Shown: positions 46,427 to 55,550, counted from the first letter of the stretch. The stretch is DNA of 64,000 bases from Kiloniella spongiae (GCF_001026905.1 NZ_LAQL01000002.1:434001-498000), one strand, 5' to 3'. Translations and numbers: made by a program. The notes: generated by a model from the sequence alone, not told the origin.

Positions 46427-46672
46427 CAGCTCTTCCCTTCGCCTTAGGTCTATTATTTTAAGTTTATTGTTATTTAAATGACCTTGAGATTTGTATTATT
46501 ATTTCCCCAAAACCACCCTTACGATAATTTTACAAAAAAATACGTTTTTTCGCACATGCAAACAAGTATTATTTTGCAGCGCAACATAGTCCATTAAATA
46601 TGATTTACGAGCTTTGGCATTTTTTTAAAAGTGATCTAAGATACAAATTCGTTTCATATAGAGGCTTATCCC
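46427..46672. promoter_or_regulatory. Divergent promoter region of maoC and the lipoprotein gene
   Basis: An A+T-rich stretch of 246 bp between divergent starts. No clear hairpin; it should carry both promoters. Specific -35/-10 boxes cannot be assigned with confidence. Confidence 0.3.
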
Positions 46673-47110
46673 GTGCACTCACTCACAAAAACATTTGCGA
46701 TTATCTCTACCCTTCTAATACTCACAGCTTGCGGAGCCAGCAAACGAGCAAAACCTATAACCGGAAGCTTGCCAGCAATTTCACCAGAGAATGCCCGAAT
46801 ATATTTTTATCGTTCTCAGGTTCCTTTTCTCGCGGCCGTAGAGCCTGAGTTTCTCGTAAATGGGAAGTCCGTCGGATTTGTCAAAATCAATCAGGTTCTT
46901 TACCGCAACGCACAGCCCGGTAACTATGAGATCAAGATATCATCTGACATAGAAAATCCGATTTCAATACTCTTAAAACCTGGAGAAACGCGCTTTTTCA
47001 AAGCCTACGGTACGACATCAATCATCCGTAGCTATCACGCTATCAAAGAAATTGCGGAAGACGCGGCCCTAAAAGAAATTCAGGGGCAAAAACTTTTGGC
47101 CCCAGAATAA
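46673..47110 (+). CDS. DUF2846-like small lipoprotein
   Basis: A 145-residue exported lipoprotein. GTG 46673 with a GAGG site 8 bases upstream starts a signal peptide ending in the lipobox LTAC. The mature part (ISPENARIYFYRSQVPF, a beta-rich middle and FFKAYG) resembles DUF2846 family lipoproteins, which are found in many Gram-negative bacteria with unknown function. It stands alone, divergent from the MaoC gene. Confidence 0.8.
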   Translation: MHSLTKTFAIISTLLILTACGASKRAKPITGSLPAISPENARIYFYRSQVPFLAAVEPEFLVNGKSVGFVKINQVLYRNAQPGNYEIKISSDIENPISILLKPGETRFFKAYGTTSIIRSYHAIKEIAEDAALKEIQGQKLLAPE

Positions 47111-47226
47111 AACCCGAATTAGACTCACGACAGCTCTACGGCACAGAAATAAAGACAGTTTCACTCTGGCAACAGGCTGTAACGACAAAGATCGCCATAA
47201 TTATATCTGAGTAATTGGCCCGTTGT

Positions 47227-48819
47227 TTACTCTGCTTCTCGCTCAAGAACAGCCGCAAAGAACCCATCGGTATCGTTTGTTGCTGGGCTTAAGCGAAGCA
47301 TGTCCCCCATCGCCTCGGGCATGGACGTAGGCATTTTCTCTGCCCAGATACCTTTCACAGGCACCAGCTTGAAGTCAGGACGAGAACGAAGCAATTTTGC
47401 CACCTGGTCTTCATTTTCAACAGGCAAGAGAGAACAAGTAGCATAAACTAGGCGTCCACCCGGCTTAACCAAACGAGCCGCCGAGGTTAGAATGCTTTCC
47501 TGTAACGCAACCAATTCTTCCAGATCTTTTTCATCCCTGCGCCATTTCGAATCAGGGGCACGACGCCAGGAACCTATCCCGCTACAAGGTGCATCCACAA
47601 GAACGCGGTCAAATTTACCTTTGTTCTTTTTGACCCAAGGATCACGCTCGCTACCCAACACTTTACGTTCAGCGTTAAAGACACCAGCACGTTTCAGTCG
47701 CAGTGCTGCCCGGGCGAGGCGTTTGTTGTGAACATCCGCAGCAATCAGCTGTCCCCGATTATTCATCTCTGCAGCCAACGCCAGGGTTTTACCACCTGCA
47801 CCGGCGCAAAAATCAATAACCCGTTGCCCTGGTTCAACAGCAACCATTGCCGCCAAAACCTGTGACCCAGCATCCTGAATTTCGAACTCGCCCCGCTCAT
47901 AGAAAGGTAAGTGCGCCTTTCGACCAGCGTCCGTAATACGCAAACCATAGGGAAGCCAATCAAGCTTTTCGACCTTGCATCCCGCCTTTTCCAATCTTGG
48001 GATCAGCTCATCGCGATTACCTTTAAAGGGGTTCACTCGGATATCCAATGGCGCAGGTTGTCGCAAAGCCTCAATTTCTACGGTAAAGCGATCTCCAAAA
48101 ACTTCTCGCAATCCCTTTTCCGCCCACGCCGGACATTCCAGAGTTACAGCCTCAGGCATGGTTTCATCTGCGAGACGCTTTCCATCCATTGCGCTCAACG
48201 CGCGAGCTTCGGAATCTGTCAAACGTTTCAGGTATCCGCCACCACCTTTGCAAAAATGCGTAATGTCCTGAACATTCTTACCATGGGTCAGTACAAGATC
48301 GGCAAGAAGAAGTTTACGTACCTGTGGTGTTTGCCCGTTGATTTCCAACCACCATAACAAACGGCGATAACGACGAACGACACCCCACACCATATCGCGA
48401 ATACGATCGTGATCACGCGGCGTCAAACGGCCTTTAATGTTCGAAAAGTGAGATGCCAGTGCCCGGTCTATGGGACTATCAGAATTCGTGGCTTCTTCCA
48501 GAACAGCCAAGACATGGAACAACAAACGCCCCATTGGCAAGTCAACACGTTCTGCACCACGCGCCAGTCTTGCACCGCTTTTTAGCGGCTCAATATCTGA
48601 CCGTTTTGTGTAAAAATTTCTCTCGCCCGAGGGATTTCGTTCTTTGTCTCGATCATCACCCGATCTGCCCTGCTCACGCTTTTTTGGGTAACTGGAATCA
48701 TATCGCTGATCCGTATCTTTTCCGTGTTTTTGCGCAACAAACCGTTCTTTGCGCGCTTGCTGCTTTTCAGAACGTCCCTTGCCGCCAGCAGGATTTTTAT
48801 CATTGGGTTGATCTGTCAC
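47227..48819 (-). CDS. RsmB/NOP-family RNA m5C methyltransferase
   Basis: A 530-residue SAM-dependent RNA (cytosine-5)-methyltransferase. The N-terminal 80 residues are Lys/Arg-rich and probably disordered. The catalytic domain has the SAM motif VIDFCAGAGGKTLALAA, the catalytic Cys loop DAPCSGIGSWRR and the second Cys in ATCSLLPVEN. The RsmB-like helical RNA-binding domain precedes it. RNA target (16S C967 or other) is not certain. It sits 10 bp downstream of the ArsC-like gene and may be co-transcribed. Confidence 0.9.
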   Translation of the reverse strand: MTDQPNDKNPAGGKGRSEKQQARKERFVAQKHGKDTDQRYDSSYPKKREQGRSGDDRDKERNPSGERNFYTKRSDIEPLKSGARLARGAERVDLPMGRLLFHVLAVLEEATNSDSPIDRALASHFSNIKGRLTPRDHDRIRDMVWGVVRRYRRLLWWLEINGQTPQVRKLLLADLVLTHGKNVQDITHFCKGGGGYLKRLTDSEARALSAMDGKRLADETMPEAVTLECPAWAEKGLREVFGDRFTVEIEALRQPAPLDIRVNPFKGNRDELIPRLEKAGCKVEKLDWLPYGLRITDAGRKAHLPFYERGEFEIQDAGSQVLAAMVAVEPGQRVIDFCAGAGGKTLALAAEMNNRGQLIAADVHNKRLARAALRLKRAGVFNAERKVLGSERDPWVKKNKGKFDRVLVDAPCSGIGSWRRAPDSKWRRDEKDLEELVALQESILTSAARLVKPGGRLVYATCSLLPVENEDQVAKLLRSRPDFKLVPVKGIWAEKMPTSMPEAMGDMLRLSPATNDTDGFFAAVLEREAE

Positions 48820-48828
48820 AATACGCTC

Positions 48829-49176
48829 CTAAAGCCCCAAAAGGGTTTGTTCGTTATTGGTAAACCCGACAATGACACCTTGTGGCGTATCAGAAACCGG
48901 GCGCTTAATGAGCGTAGGGTTTTCCAACATTAAATCACGGGCAACAGTTTCATTCACTGAATCCTTAATATCATCAGATAAATTCCGCCAGGTCGTGCCT
49001 CTTTTATTGAGAAGCTTCTCCCAGCCCACGGCAGCTATCCATTTATCAAGATCTTCAGCAGACAGACCATCTACGCGGAAATCATGGTATTGATGATCAA
49101 GACCTGCAGCAGACAACGTCTTGAGTGCCTTTCTGCATGTATCGCAGTTCTTAATTCCATAAAGTTTGATCATCAA
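48829..49176 (-). CDS. ArsC/Spx-like thioredoxin-fold protein (YffB type)
   Basis: A 115-residue protein with KLYGIKNCDTCRKALK, where the CxxC pair suggests glutathione-linked reductase activity, and the C-terminal block NPTLIKRPV followed by VGFTNNEQ. This pattern fits the YffB/ArsC-like branch (arsenate reductase-related) rather than classical Spx regulators. It is directly upstream of the RsmB-like gene, on the same strand. Confidence 0.87.
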   Translation of the reverse strand: MMIKLYGIKNCDTCRKALKTLSAAGLDHQYHDFRVDGLSAEDLDKWIAAVGWEKLLNKRGTTWRNLSDDIKDSVNETVARDLMLENPTLIKRPVSDTPQGVIVGFTNNEQTLLGL

Positions 49177-49264
49177 TCTTTCCGTTCTTAAATAAATTCT
49201 GACATCTAGGTAAACCTCTGATCACGAAATGCAAGCAAAGTTGTCATTTCAAGAAACATAGCAC

Positions 49265-49957
49265 CTAACCGAATTTCGCAGTTCTTCTATTTTGGGAGAG
49301 AATTTTTGTCACCAAGTCCGCCCCGATAGCGGCGATCAGAACAGCCTGAAGATCCTTATCTTTATGATAAAGTTTTTCGAGGGCTGATCGTTCCCAAACC
49401 AAACACTTTGTCTTTTCACGGGTTGTCACCGTTGCACCGGCTTTTTCCATCGTCAGAAAAGACATCTCGCCAGCAAATTGTCCGGCTCTAATTTCGCCAA
49501 CACGCTTGTGCCTGACAGATACAAAAGCTTTTCCTTCAAACAGAAGAAATAACCTATCCGGGCATTCTCCTTCAAAAAGAAGTGTTTCACCCTGATCAAA
49601 TTCAGACCAACTGGCCGCGCTAAAAAGGCGCTTCACAAACACGCGCTCCATAGAAGGGAAGGCCGCATCCTTTAAAGACTGCTCCTCGTTCGAGAAACTG
49701 GAACGGCGTTTTTCCATAACCAGAAGCGTCGAGTGGAACAAATTCACTGCAATAAGAAGCATATTCCCGGAAAAAGAAAGCCACATCGGGCCACCTTCGG
49801 GCAACAGGGCAGCAACCGCCATCGCGAACTTGGCGACGATTGTAAAAATTCGAAGCCATAGAATATCACGAACAACAAAGGCGATAAACGTGAGTAAAAA
49901 ACCTATGGCAACAAGAATTTCAGGGAGACTTGAAAGGTTTTCCTGAATAAAGGACAT
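49265..49957 (-). CDS. Popeye-like membrane protein with cyclic nucleotide-binding domain
   Basis: A 230-residue protein with three N-terminal membrane helices (about 14-30, 34-52, 58-80) and a cyclic-nucleotide-binding-type beta roll (about 107-215). The segment VVRDILWLRIF before the domain and the topology are like bacterial Popeye-domain proteins. In the phosphate-binding cassette the sequence is FAGEMSFLTMEKAGATV: the Glu is present, but the usual Arg before Ala-Ala/Thr is missing, so classical cAMP binding is doubtful. It is alone, downstream of NnrU on the same strand. Confidence 0.82.
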   Translation of the reverse strand: MSFIQENLSSLPEILVAIGFLLTFIAFVVRDILWLRIFTIVAKFAMAVAALLPEGGPMWLSFSGNMLLIAVNLFHSTLLVMEKRRSSFSNEEQSLKDAAFPSMERVFVKRLFSAASWSEFDQGETLLFEGECPDRLFLLFEGKAFVSVRHKRVGEIRAGQFAGEMSFLTMEKAGATVTTREKTKCLVWERSALEKLYHKDKDLQAVLIAAIGADLVTKILSQNRRTAKFG

Positions 49958-50017
49958 TGCACTAACTCCACTCTATTAATTGCCACTAAGCTCCCCTGCC
50001 CATACAGATCTCGCCCC

Positions 50018-50668
50018 CTATGATGCCAGCAATGAAGAAAGGGGCGATACGCCCAAAAGCTGTCCATGATATGTTATTGCTAACCCGTAGCTCACAGCCC
50101 CGATAACAGGTCCTAAGGTTCCTACTCTTGGCAAAATGTCGCCCTCTTCTGGATACAATCGTCCAAAAGAAGGAAAATACCCAGTCTGCTCAAGAAACAG
50201 TTGATCCTTTGGGCCTTTGGATATCCGGCATTGATAATCGGACCAGATCATTGCAAGAACCGCATAGGTTCCTAATCCACCAAAAAAGAGAATAAAAGCC
50301 AGATCCCCGTTCACAAGCACATGGCTGAAACACGCAATGGCAACGCCCATAAGCATCGGATGACGTGTTAATCGTTGTGTGCCTCTCGAAATGTACGAAC
50401 TCACCAGCAAAATAATTGCAATCGGCATCAATACAAAGCTTTGAAAAAGAACAACAGCACTTTCCGGCACCCAAAACTCAACATAAGAGCTTTCAATATA
50501 GCCATAAATAGCTCCGCCAAACGTTACCAGGGACAAAAGCGAGAAGAGGCTCTTGTATTGTAATTCACTTAAATGTTCAGCGGCTGCAGACCTTATCGAC
50601 CTCGTTGCTGTTACCAGGTGCAACAAGGAAAACAGAACCAGCCCACCAATAATTAAAGAAGTCGTCAT
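50018..50668 (-). CDS. NnrU family membrane protein
   Basis: Integral membrane protein of about 216 residues with five or six helices. The NnrU block RLTRHPMLMGVAIACFSHVLVNGDLAF and the FFGGLGTYAVLAMIWSDYQ region are clear. NnrU-type proteins are tied to nitric-oxide/nitrite respiration in some alphaproteobacteria, but this copy is not beside nir/nor genes, so the role is unknown. ATG 50668 has GGAAAG just upstream; the frame extends to a TTG at 50683. Confidence 0.88.
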   Translation of the reverse strand: MTTSLIIGGLVLFSLLHLVTATRSIRSAAAEHLSELQYKSLFSLLSLVTFGGAIYGYIESSYVEFWVPESAVVLFQSFVLMPIAIILLVSSYISRGTQRLTRHPMLMGVAIACFSHVLVNGDLAFILFFGGLGTYAVLAMIWSDYQCRISKGPKDQLFLEQTGYFPSFGRLYPEEGDILPRVGTLGPVIGAVSYGLAITYHGQLLGVSPLSSLLAS

Positions 50669-50920
50669 TCGCTTTCCATTCAACTGTATTGTGCTGCAAT
50701 GAGCTTACTGAATAACTTTAAATACAACACCAGAGCCGTTTTTTCATCTGAGACAATTTCTGCTCCCTTACATATAGGGTTGCAACACCCGACGTCTTAT
50801 TAACAGCGACCTCAAAATATTGTTACAGCTTGGCGTTTTTTCTGAATTCGGGTATTACCCCGCTTAAAGTTTCTGCAACATTGCCGAACCTCAACCAGCA
50901 TAAGACCAAAAGAGAGAGCT

Positions 50921-52171
50921 ATGCAAAACGCTTCCCCAGAAAAGGGATCGAAAAAGAACCCTGAGAAGAGGTCAGAAACCGCGACAGATAACCGAGATGT
51001 TATTATTATCGGCGCAGGTGCTGCGGGTCTTATGTGTGCAATTGAAGCAGGGAAAAGGGGACGGCGCGTTCTCGTCATTGATCACGCCAAAAAGCTGTGT
51101 GAAAAAATCCGTATTTCTGGCGGTGGACGTTGCAACTTTACCAACATACATACCACAGCCAGCGACTTCATTTCCGGCAATAAACACTTCTGTAAATCTG
51201 CACTGGCACGCTATACGCCATATGACTTCCTTGATCTGATGGCAAAGCACGGAATCAAGTATCACGAAAAAACACTAGGGCAGCTTTTCTGCGATAATTC
51301 CGCACAAGATATCATTGACATGCTGCTCGCAGAATGTCGTAACGCACGCGTCGAGATCCAAAACCCAGTCTCGGTTAAAAGTGTCCGCCCTCTGCCTGAA
51401 AAAGCTAACGCGCCTAAATTTTCTCTGGCAACTGATAATGGCATTGTAGTCTGCCATTCTTTGGTCATCGCAACGGGCGGACTTTCCATACCAAAGATCG
51501 GTGCCACAGATTTCGGTCACAGGATTGCCCGACAATTTGATGTGCCAGTCACTCCAATCCGCCCCGCACTTGTCCCCTTAACCTTGAACGACAATGATAA
51601 AGCCTTCTGTAAAACTCTTAGCGGCGTTTCACAGGACTGTATTGCATCAGTAAAAAAACAAGGCTTTCGTGAAAATCTGCTGTTCACTCATCGTGGCTTA
51701 AGTGGCCCGGCTATTTTACAAATTTCTTCCTATCTGGAACCGGGAAAATCACTTTCGATCGACCTGCTTCCTGGACAGAACATTGAAGAAGAACTGACCG
51801 CAGACGCGAACAAGAAAAAGACGCTGACCAATGTTCTCGCTCCTTTTATGAGCAAACGCTTTGCCCAGGAATGGGTCGACAGATTCAGCGAGAACAGAAC
51901 TCCTGCAGATATGGGTAGCAAAAAGTTGCATAGTGTTGCCGAATCTATCCACAAATGGACCATCACCCCATCAGGGGATGAAGGATACGCCAAGGCAGAA
52001 GTTACACTTGGTGGCGTAAGCACAAAAGACCTTTCATCCAATACAATGGAAAGTAAAACCCGACCGGGGCTCTTCTTTATTGGCGAAGTCGTCGATGTAA
52101 CCGGGCACCTCGGTGGCTTCAACTTCCAATGGGCATGGGCATCGGGACATGCTGCAGGTCGCGCTGTTTAA
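50921..52171 (+). CDS. HI0933-family NAD(P)/FAD-dependent oxidoreductase
   Basis: A 416-residue flavoprotein of the HI0933/YhiN family. The Rossmann FAD loop is IIIGAGAAGLMCAIEAG (near residue 28), then ISGGGRCNFTN, a GATDFGHRIARQF block, and the family C-terminus EVVDVTGHLGGFNFQWAWASGHAAG. Its reaction is not established. The N-terminal 20 residues are charged and of no recognised function. It converges with the ghrA-like gene. Confidence 0.9.
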   Translation: MQNASPEKGSKKNPEKRSETATDNRDVIIIGAGAAGLMCAIEAGKRGRRVLVIDHAKKLCEKIRISGGGRCNFTNIHTTASDFISGNKHFCKSALARYTPYDFLDLMAKHGIKYHEKTLGQLFCDNSAQDIIDMLLAECRNARVEIQNPVSVKSVRPLPEKANAPKFSLATDNGIVVCHSLVIATGGLSIPKIGATDFGHRIARQFDVPVTPIRPALVPLTLNDNDKAFCKTLSGVSQDCIASVKKQGFRENLLFTHRGLSGPAILQISSYLEPGKSLSIDLLPGQNIEEELTADANKKKTLTNVLAPFMSKRFAQEWVDRFSENRTPADMGSKKLHSVAESIHKWTITPSGDEGYAKAEVTLGGVSTKDLSSNTMESKTRPGLFFIGEVVDVTGHLGGFNFQWAWASGHAAGRAV

Positions 52172-52179
52172 TCCTGGCC

Positions 52180-53115
52180 TCAATAACCAACAGATCGTTC
52201 AACCTGTTTTGGTAACTGTCCGGTTTTCCTATAGTTCTTGATATTGTTAGCGACAATCCCAACAGCTGTTCCGGAGTTTGTCGGCGCTGCGACGTGCGGT
52301 AAAAGTGTGATGTGCGGATGACGCCACAAAGGATTATCCGATGAAAGAGGCTCTTGTGAAAAAACATCGAGTACAGCATGGGATAACTGTCCGGCATCCA
52401 ATGCCGCAATCACATCCCCCTCGACCTGATGCCCACCACGTCCAAAGTTGATCAACCCAGCTCCTTTGGGAAGCTGAGAAAACAAGTCCTTTGCGAGTAT
52501 GCCTTTTGTTTCCGGTGTCAAAGGCAAAAGGTTAACTAACACATCCAACCCATTAAGGAATTTGCGAAGACCACCTTGCCCTGCAAAACACTCAATGCCT
52601 TCCAGCGTTTTCAACGACCTGCTCCAGCCACGTACATTAAAGCCCAATGCCCGTAGCTGCTGAGCAGAAGCAACACCCATTTCTCCGAGCCCTAGAATAC
52701 CGATTCTACGCTCAGATGACCGTAGCAACTCATGTTGTCGCCATTCCTGACGCTGTTGCTGACGGGCATAACGGGGCAAATCCCTATGCAAAGCAAGGAC
52801 ATGTGTTGCCGTCGCTTCAGCCATAGAAGCGGATAGCGCCGGATCAATCAAACGGACAAGAGGCACATCCTCGGGCAAGGTTGGATCAACCAAGAGTGCA
52901 TCTACCCCTGCCCATAAGCTCTGGATCCATTTTAAATTGGAAAGTGTGTGCAGCACGCCTTGAGGTGGATTGGCAACAATCGCCATATCAACCTCAGCTT
53001 TATCACTCAACTCAGACATGAGAACAACATCTTCTTCTGGTAAGGCAGATCTGAGTTTGCTTAACCACATTGCTTCTTCTTCGGAAGAGACTGATGTCAG
53101 CAAAAGAATACTCAT
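52180..53115 (-). CDS. D-2-hydroxyacid dehydrogenase (GhrA-like glyoxylate/hydroxypyruvate reductase)
   Basis: A 311-residue NAD(P)-dependent dehydrogenase. The nucleotide loop GILGLGEMG and the catalytic triad in LINFGRGGHQVEGD (Arg), DVFSQEPL (Glu) and LLPHVAAPT (His) are present. Similarity is closest to GhrA-type glyoxylate/hydroxypyruvate reductases; the precise substrate is inferred. Its ATG overlaps the VOC gene stop by 4 bp, so the two are coupled. Confidence 0.88.
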   Translation of the reverse strand: MSILLLTSVSSEEEAMWLSKLRSALPEEDVVLMSELSDKAEVDMAIVANPPQGVLHTLSNLKWIQSLWAGVDALLVDPTLPEDVPLVRLIDPALSASMAEATATHVLALHRDLPRYARQQQRQEWRQHELLRSSERRIGILGLGEMGVASAQQLRALGFNVRGWSRSLKTLEGIECFAGQGGLRKFLNGLDVLVNLLPLTPETKGILAKDLFSQLPKGAGLINFGRGGHQVEGDVIAALDAGQLSHAVLDVFSQEPLSSDNPLWRHPHITLLPHVAAPTNSGTAVGIVANNIKNYRKTGQLPKQVERSVGY

Positions 53116-53525
53116 GACGCAAAAACCTTATCCATAGATTTAAAACCTTTAATCTCTATCGGATTTCCCGACGGATCAAAGAAAAACATTGTCCATTGCT
53201 CGCCCGGCTCCCCTTCAAAGCGCACCATAGGCTCTAACAGAAATTCAATTCCAGCCTGCTTTAGTTTTTCAGCAACACTGACCCAATCAGCATATTCAAG
53301 TATCACCCCGAAATGCGGCATCGGTACCAAATGCTCCCCGACCTTACCGGTGGCTTGAACATCAAAAGGAGTGCCAAGATGCAAAGAGATCTCGTGCCCA
53401 AAAAAATTATAATCTACCCAGCTCTCAGATGATCGTCCTTCTTCACAGCCAAGAATACCGCCGTAAAAAGAACGTGCATCTTCCAAACTTCGAACATTGT
53501 AAGCTAGATGGAAAAGGCTTTGCAT
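53112..53525 (-). CDS. VOC superfamily protein (glyoxalase/dioxygenase fold)
   Basis: A 137-residue protein of the vicinal oxygen chelate fold. It has FHLAYNVRSLEDARSFYGGILGC at the start, a repeat of the fold in the second half, and FFDPSGNPIEIKGF at the end. Metal ligands plausibly are His in FHLAY, His in ISLHLG and Glu in PIEIKGF. It may be a glyoxalase-like enzyme or dioxygenase; the substrate is unknown. It is upstream of the ghrA-like gene and divergent from a LysR gene. Confidence 0.85.
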   Translation of the reverse strand: MQSLFHLAYNVRSLEDARSFYGGILGCEEGRSSESWVDYNFFGHEISLHLGTPFDVQATGKVGEHLVPMPHFGVILEYADWVSVAEKLKQAGIEFLLEPMVRFEGEPGEQWTMFFFDPSGNPIEIKGFKSMDKVFAS

Positions 53526-53638
53526 CGTGAATTCTCCTGATTAACCGAAACCAATTTATTGATTCAAAACTGTCTAGCACAAACAAGAAGAAACAATTAC
53601 TGTATTATTGTTCCTTCAAACAACAGGATATCTTTGGT
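53526..53638. promoter_or_regulatory. Divergent VOC/LysR control region
   Basis: 113 bp between the VOC gene and the LysR regulator. LysR proteins usually bind such divergent gaps, which makes this the likely operator for both; I do not assign a T-N11-A site. Confidence 0.45.
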
Positions 53639-54556
53639 TTGAATAGTGATTTCCTTCGAAGTCTGATCGCCTTGTCGCAAGAGGGGTCTATTGCACGGGC
53701 TGCACAATCTCAGGGGCTTACAGCCACAGCAATAAGTCAACGCATCAAAGCACTTGAAGAACAGATAGGATCTTGCCTGACCATACGGTCTGGGAAAACC
53801 ATTCAACTGACAGAAGCCGGGCAACGCATTCTGCCCCACGCAAAGCAGTTACTCAGGGCTGAGCAAGATCTGGTGAACAGTTTAAACCACAACCGGATAT
53901 CCGGTCAGTTAGAGCTAGGTGTCATCTCTACAGCAATGACAGGGATAATCCCCGGGGCTTTGAACCTTATACGCAACGATAAACACGATCTGGAAGTGCA
54001 ATTACATCCCGGGACATCAAAACAGCTTTATAATCGCCTGCTTTCAGATGATCTGGACGCAATTGTAATTAGTGCGCCACCTTTTTCACTGTCGAAAGAG
54101 CTTAAAGTTGAAGTGATAACACAGGAACCACTTTGTCTTATCGCGGCCAAAGGATCTTTATCTGAGTACTTGTTTATAGACGATCATATGGAACGACCAA
54201 TGCTATCTTCTGAGTTAATAGAAGAACTTCGGCAAAAACCCTTTATTCAATACGATCACAACTCATGGGGAGGTAAACTGGTCACACAGTTTTTGCGTGA
54301 TCATAAAATCTCAACTCAGAAATTTTGTGAACTGGACGCCTTGGAGGCCATCACCGTACTCGTGAATTCAGACCTTGGCTTGGCTCTTATTCCTGACTGG
54401 CAAGGGCCTTGGCCTGGAGGCTTAGATTTGAATAAAATCACAATCACAGATACACGCTATTATAGAAAAACAATTTTGTTGCGTAAAATGTCGACCGTGA
54501 AAGAAACCGCTATTTCTTATTTCGGAAAAACGCTTAATGATCTTCAAACCAGATAG
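53639..54556 (+). CDS. LysR-family transcriptional regulator
   Basis: A 305-residue LysR regulator. Helix-turn-helix at residues 1-60 (GSIARAAQSQGLTATAISQRIKALEEQ) and a C-terminal periplasmic-binding-type effector domain (about 90-300). TTG at 53639 is the only start that keeps the N-terminal helix. It is divergent from the VOC-ghrA pair, which it may control, and overlaps the 3' end of the membrane-protein gene by 13 bp. Confidence 0.88.
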   Translation: MNSDFLRSLIALSQEGSIARAAQSQGLTATAISQRIKALEEQIGSCLTIRSGKTIQLTEAGQRILPHAKQLLRAEQDLVNSLNHNRISGQLELGVISTAMTGIIPGALNLIRNDKHDLEVQLHPGTSKQLYNRLLSDDLDAIVISAPPFSLSKELKVEVITQEPLCLIAAKGSLSEYLFIDDHMERPMLSSELIEELRQKPFIQYDHNSWGGKLVTQFLRDHKISTQKFCELDALEAITVLVNSDLGLALIPDWQGPWPGGLDLNKITITDTRYYRKTILLRKMSTVKETAISYFGKTLNDLQTR

Positions 54557-55002
54557 GATATAGCAATCAAGATACTTACACCACTGAAGGCGACGCCACA
54601 GATAAAAATATAAATCGGGTGCCAATAGAGAAATAAAGGATTCTTTTCCCGTTGCCTATCCGGATTCTTGATGCGACCCTCGAAATAGATTCCTGTCTCA
54701 TAAAGCTGTAATGCCGAATCGATATTTCGGGAAGTTTGCGATGCATGATGCCGACGGCGCCCGTGGCGAACCAAAAGCATCACGATAACGCCAAATAGAA
54801 GTCCATTAACTAAAAGAATCGCGCTAACCAACGGAACAGCCAGCTCAGCTTGATTCGTGATCCAACCGACAAGAATAAACTGCGCCGTCAGGTATCCAAA
54901 GACAAGGCGCAGATCCAGATTCGCCATAAACCTAAGCTGCTCGCCCTGTTCCTTCGCCAACTCGGCCAGAACCTGAGCTTTCACACTATCAATTTCGGAC
55001 AT
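54544..55002 (-). CDS. Small membrane protein of unknown function
   Basis: Not recognised. A 152-residue protein with an acidic N-terminus (MSEIDSVKAQVLAELAKE) and three membrane helices: YLTAQFILVGWI, LVSAILLVNGLLFGVIVMLLV and IFICGVAFSGVSILIAISYLV. A basic loop RHGRRRHHASQTSRN lies between helices 2 and 3. Its 3' end overlaps the convergent LysR gene by 13 bp. Confidence 0.72.
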   Translation of the reverse strand: MSEIDSVKAQVLAELAKEQGEQLRFMANLDLRLVFGYLTAQFILVGWITNQAELAVPLVSAILLVNGLLFGVIVMLLVRHGRRRHHASQTSRNIDSALQLYETGIYFEGRIKNPDRQREKNPLFLYWHPIYIFICGVAFSGVSILIAISYLV

Positions 55003-55142
55003 CTAGTTTCTCCCAACACCAAGGAAACAAAGGGAATACTTTCCCAATTCCGTAGAAAACATATTGTACTGTTTTGCTGGGTCAGTCCGCTATCGAATAA
55101 ACGAAGCTAAACGCCTATTGAACGGCGGTTTGCGGAAATAAA

Positions 55143-55227
55143 TGGTGCCCCCGGCCTGAGTCGAACAGGCACATCCGAAGATACGAGATTTTGAGTCACG
55201 CGCGTCTACCAATTCCGCCACGGGGGC
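55143..55227 (-). tRNA. tRNA-Leu (anticodon CAA)
   Basis: An 85-nt class II tRNA with encoded CCA. Acceptor arm GCCCCCG/CGGGGGC, D-arm GCG/CGC around GGTAGA, anticodon loop CTCAAAA (CAA), a variable arm ATC-TTCG-GAT, and T-arm GCCTG-TTCGACT-CAGGC. The anticodon stem CGTGA/TCTCG has one T-T mismatch. Confidence 0.93.
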
Positions 55228-55550
55228 ACTTGTGGATGCGCATATTACTGATGCTTACGCCTTTGGCAAGTCTCGATTTCATTTTTATAATTTATCTAAA
55301 ATTAGGCACAAAAATAACACACAAATCAGAGGTTTTTGCTTTTCATTAAGGATTTTAGTAAACTATGACTAGAACTTAACCATTGATTAAGGTTACTATT
55401 GGTTTAAACGGCTTCTTTCTTGGGGGGAAGAATTTCATAAATAATGGCCGTTCATAAATCATCCGATTCCCCCCGAAAGCTCAAATTACACCCTCGGGAG
55501 GGGTTATATTTGAGTTCTACATATAGGTTAGTCTGGAGCAACCGTGCGCC
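55228..55550. other. Long leader/promoter region of the cold-shock gene
   Basis: A 323-bp stretch without genes between tRNA-Leu and the cold-shock gene. A+T-rich in its first half, then a hairpin just before the coding start. It resembles the long structured 5' leaders known for cspA-type genes, but that is inferred. Confidence 0.45.
55480..55514 (+). other. Hairpin in the cold-shock gene leader
   Basis: CTCAAAT (55480-55486) pairs with ATTTGAG (55508-55514). Inside, ACCC/GGGT pairing around TCGGGAG gives a longer stem. It ends about 36 bp before the ATG, so it could affect ribosome access. Confidence 0.5.

Noticed and set aside
46600-46848. Plus-strand frame overlapping the DUF2846-like gene
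   Set aside because: The GTG frame at 46673 gives a lipoprotein signal and a ribosome site; this one gives neither.
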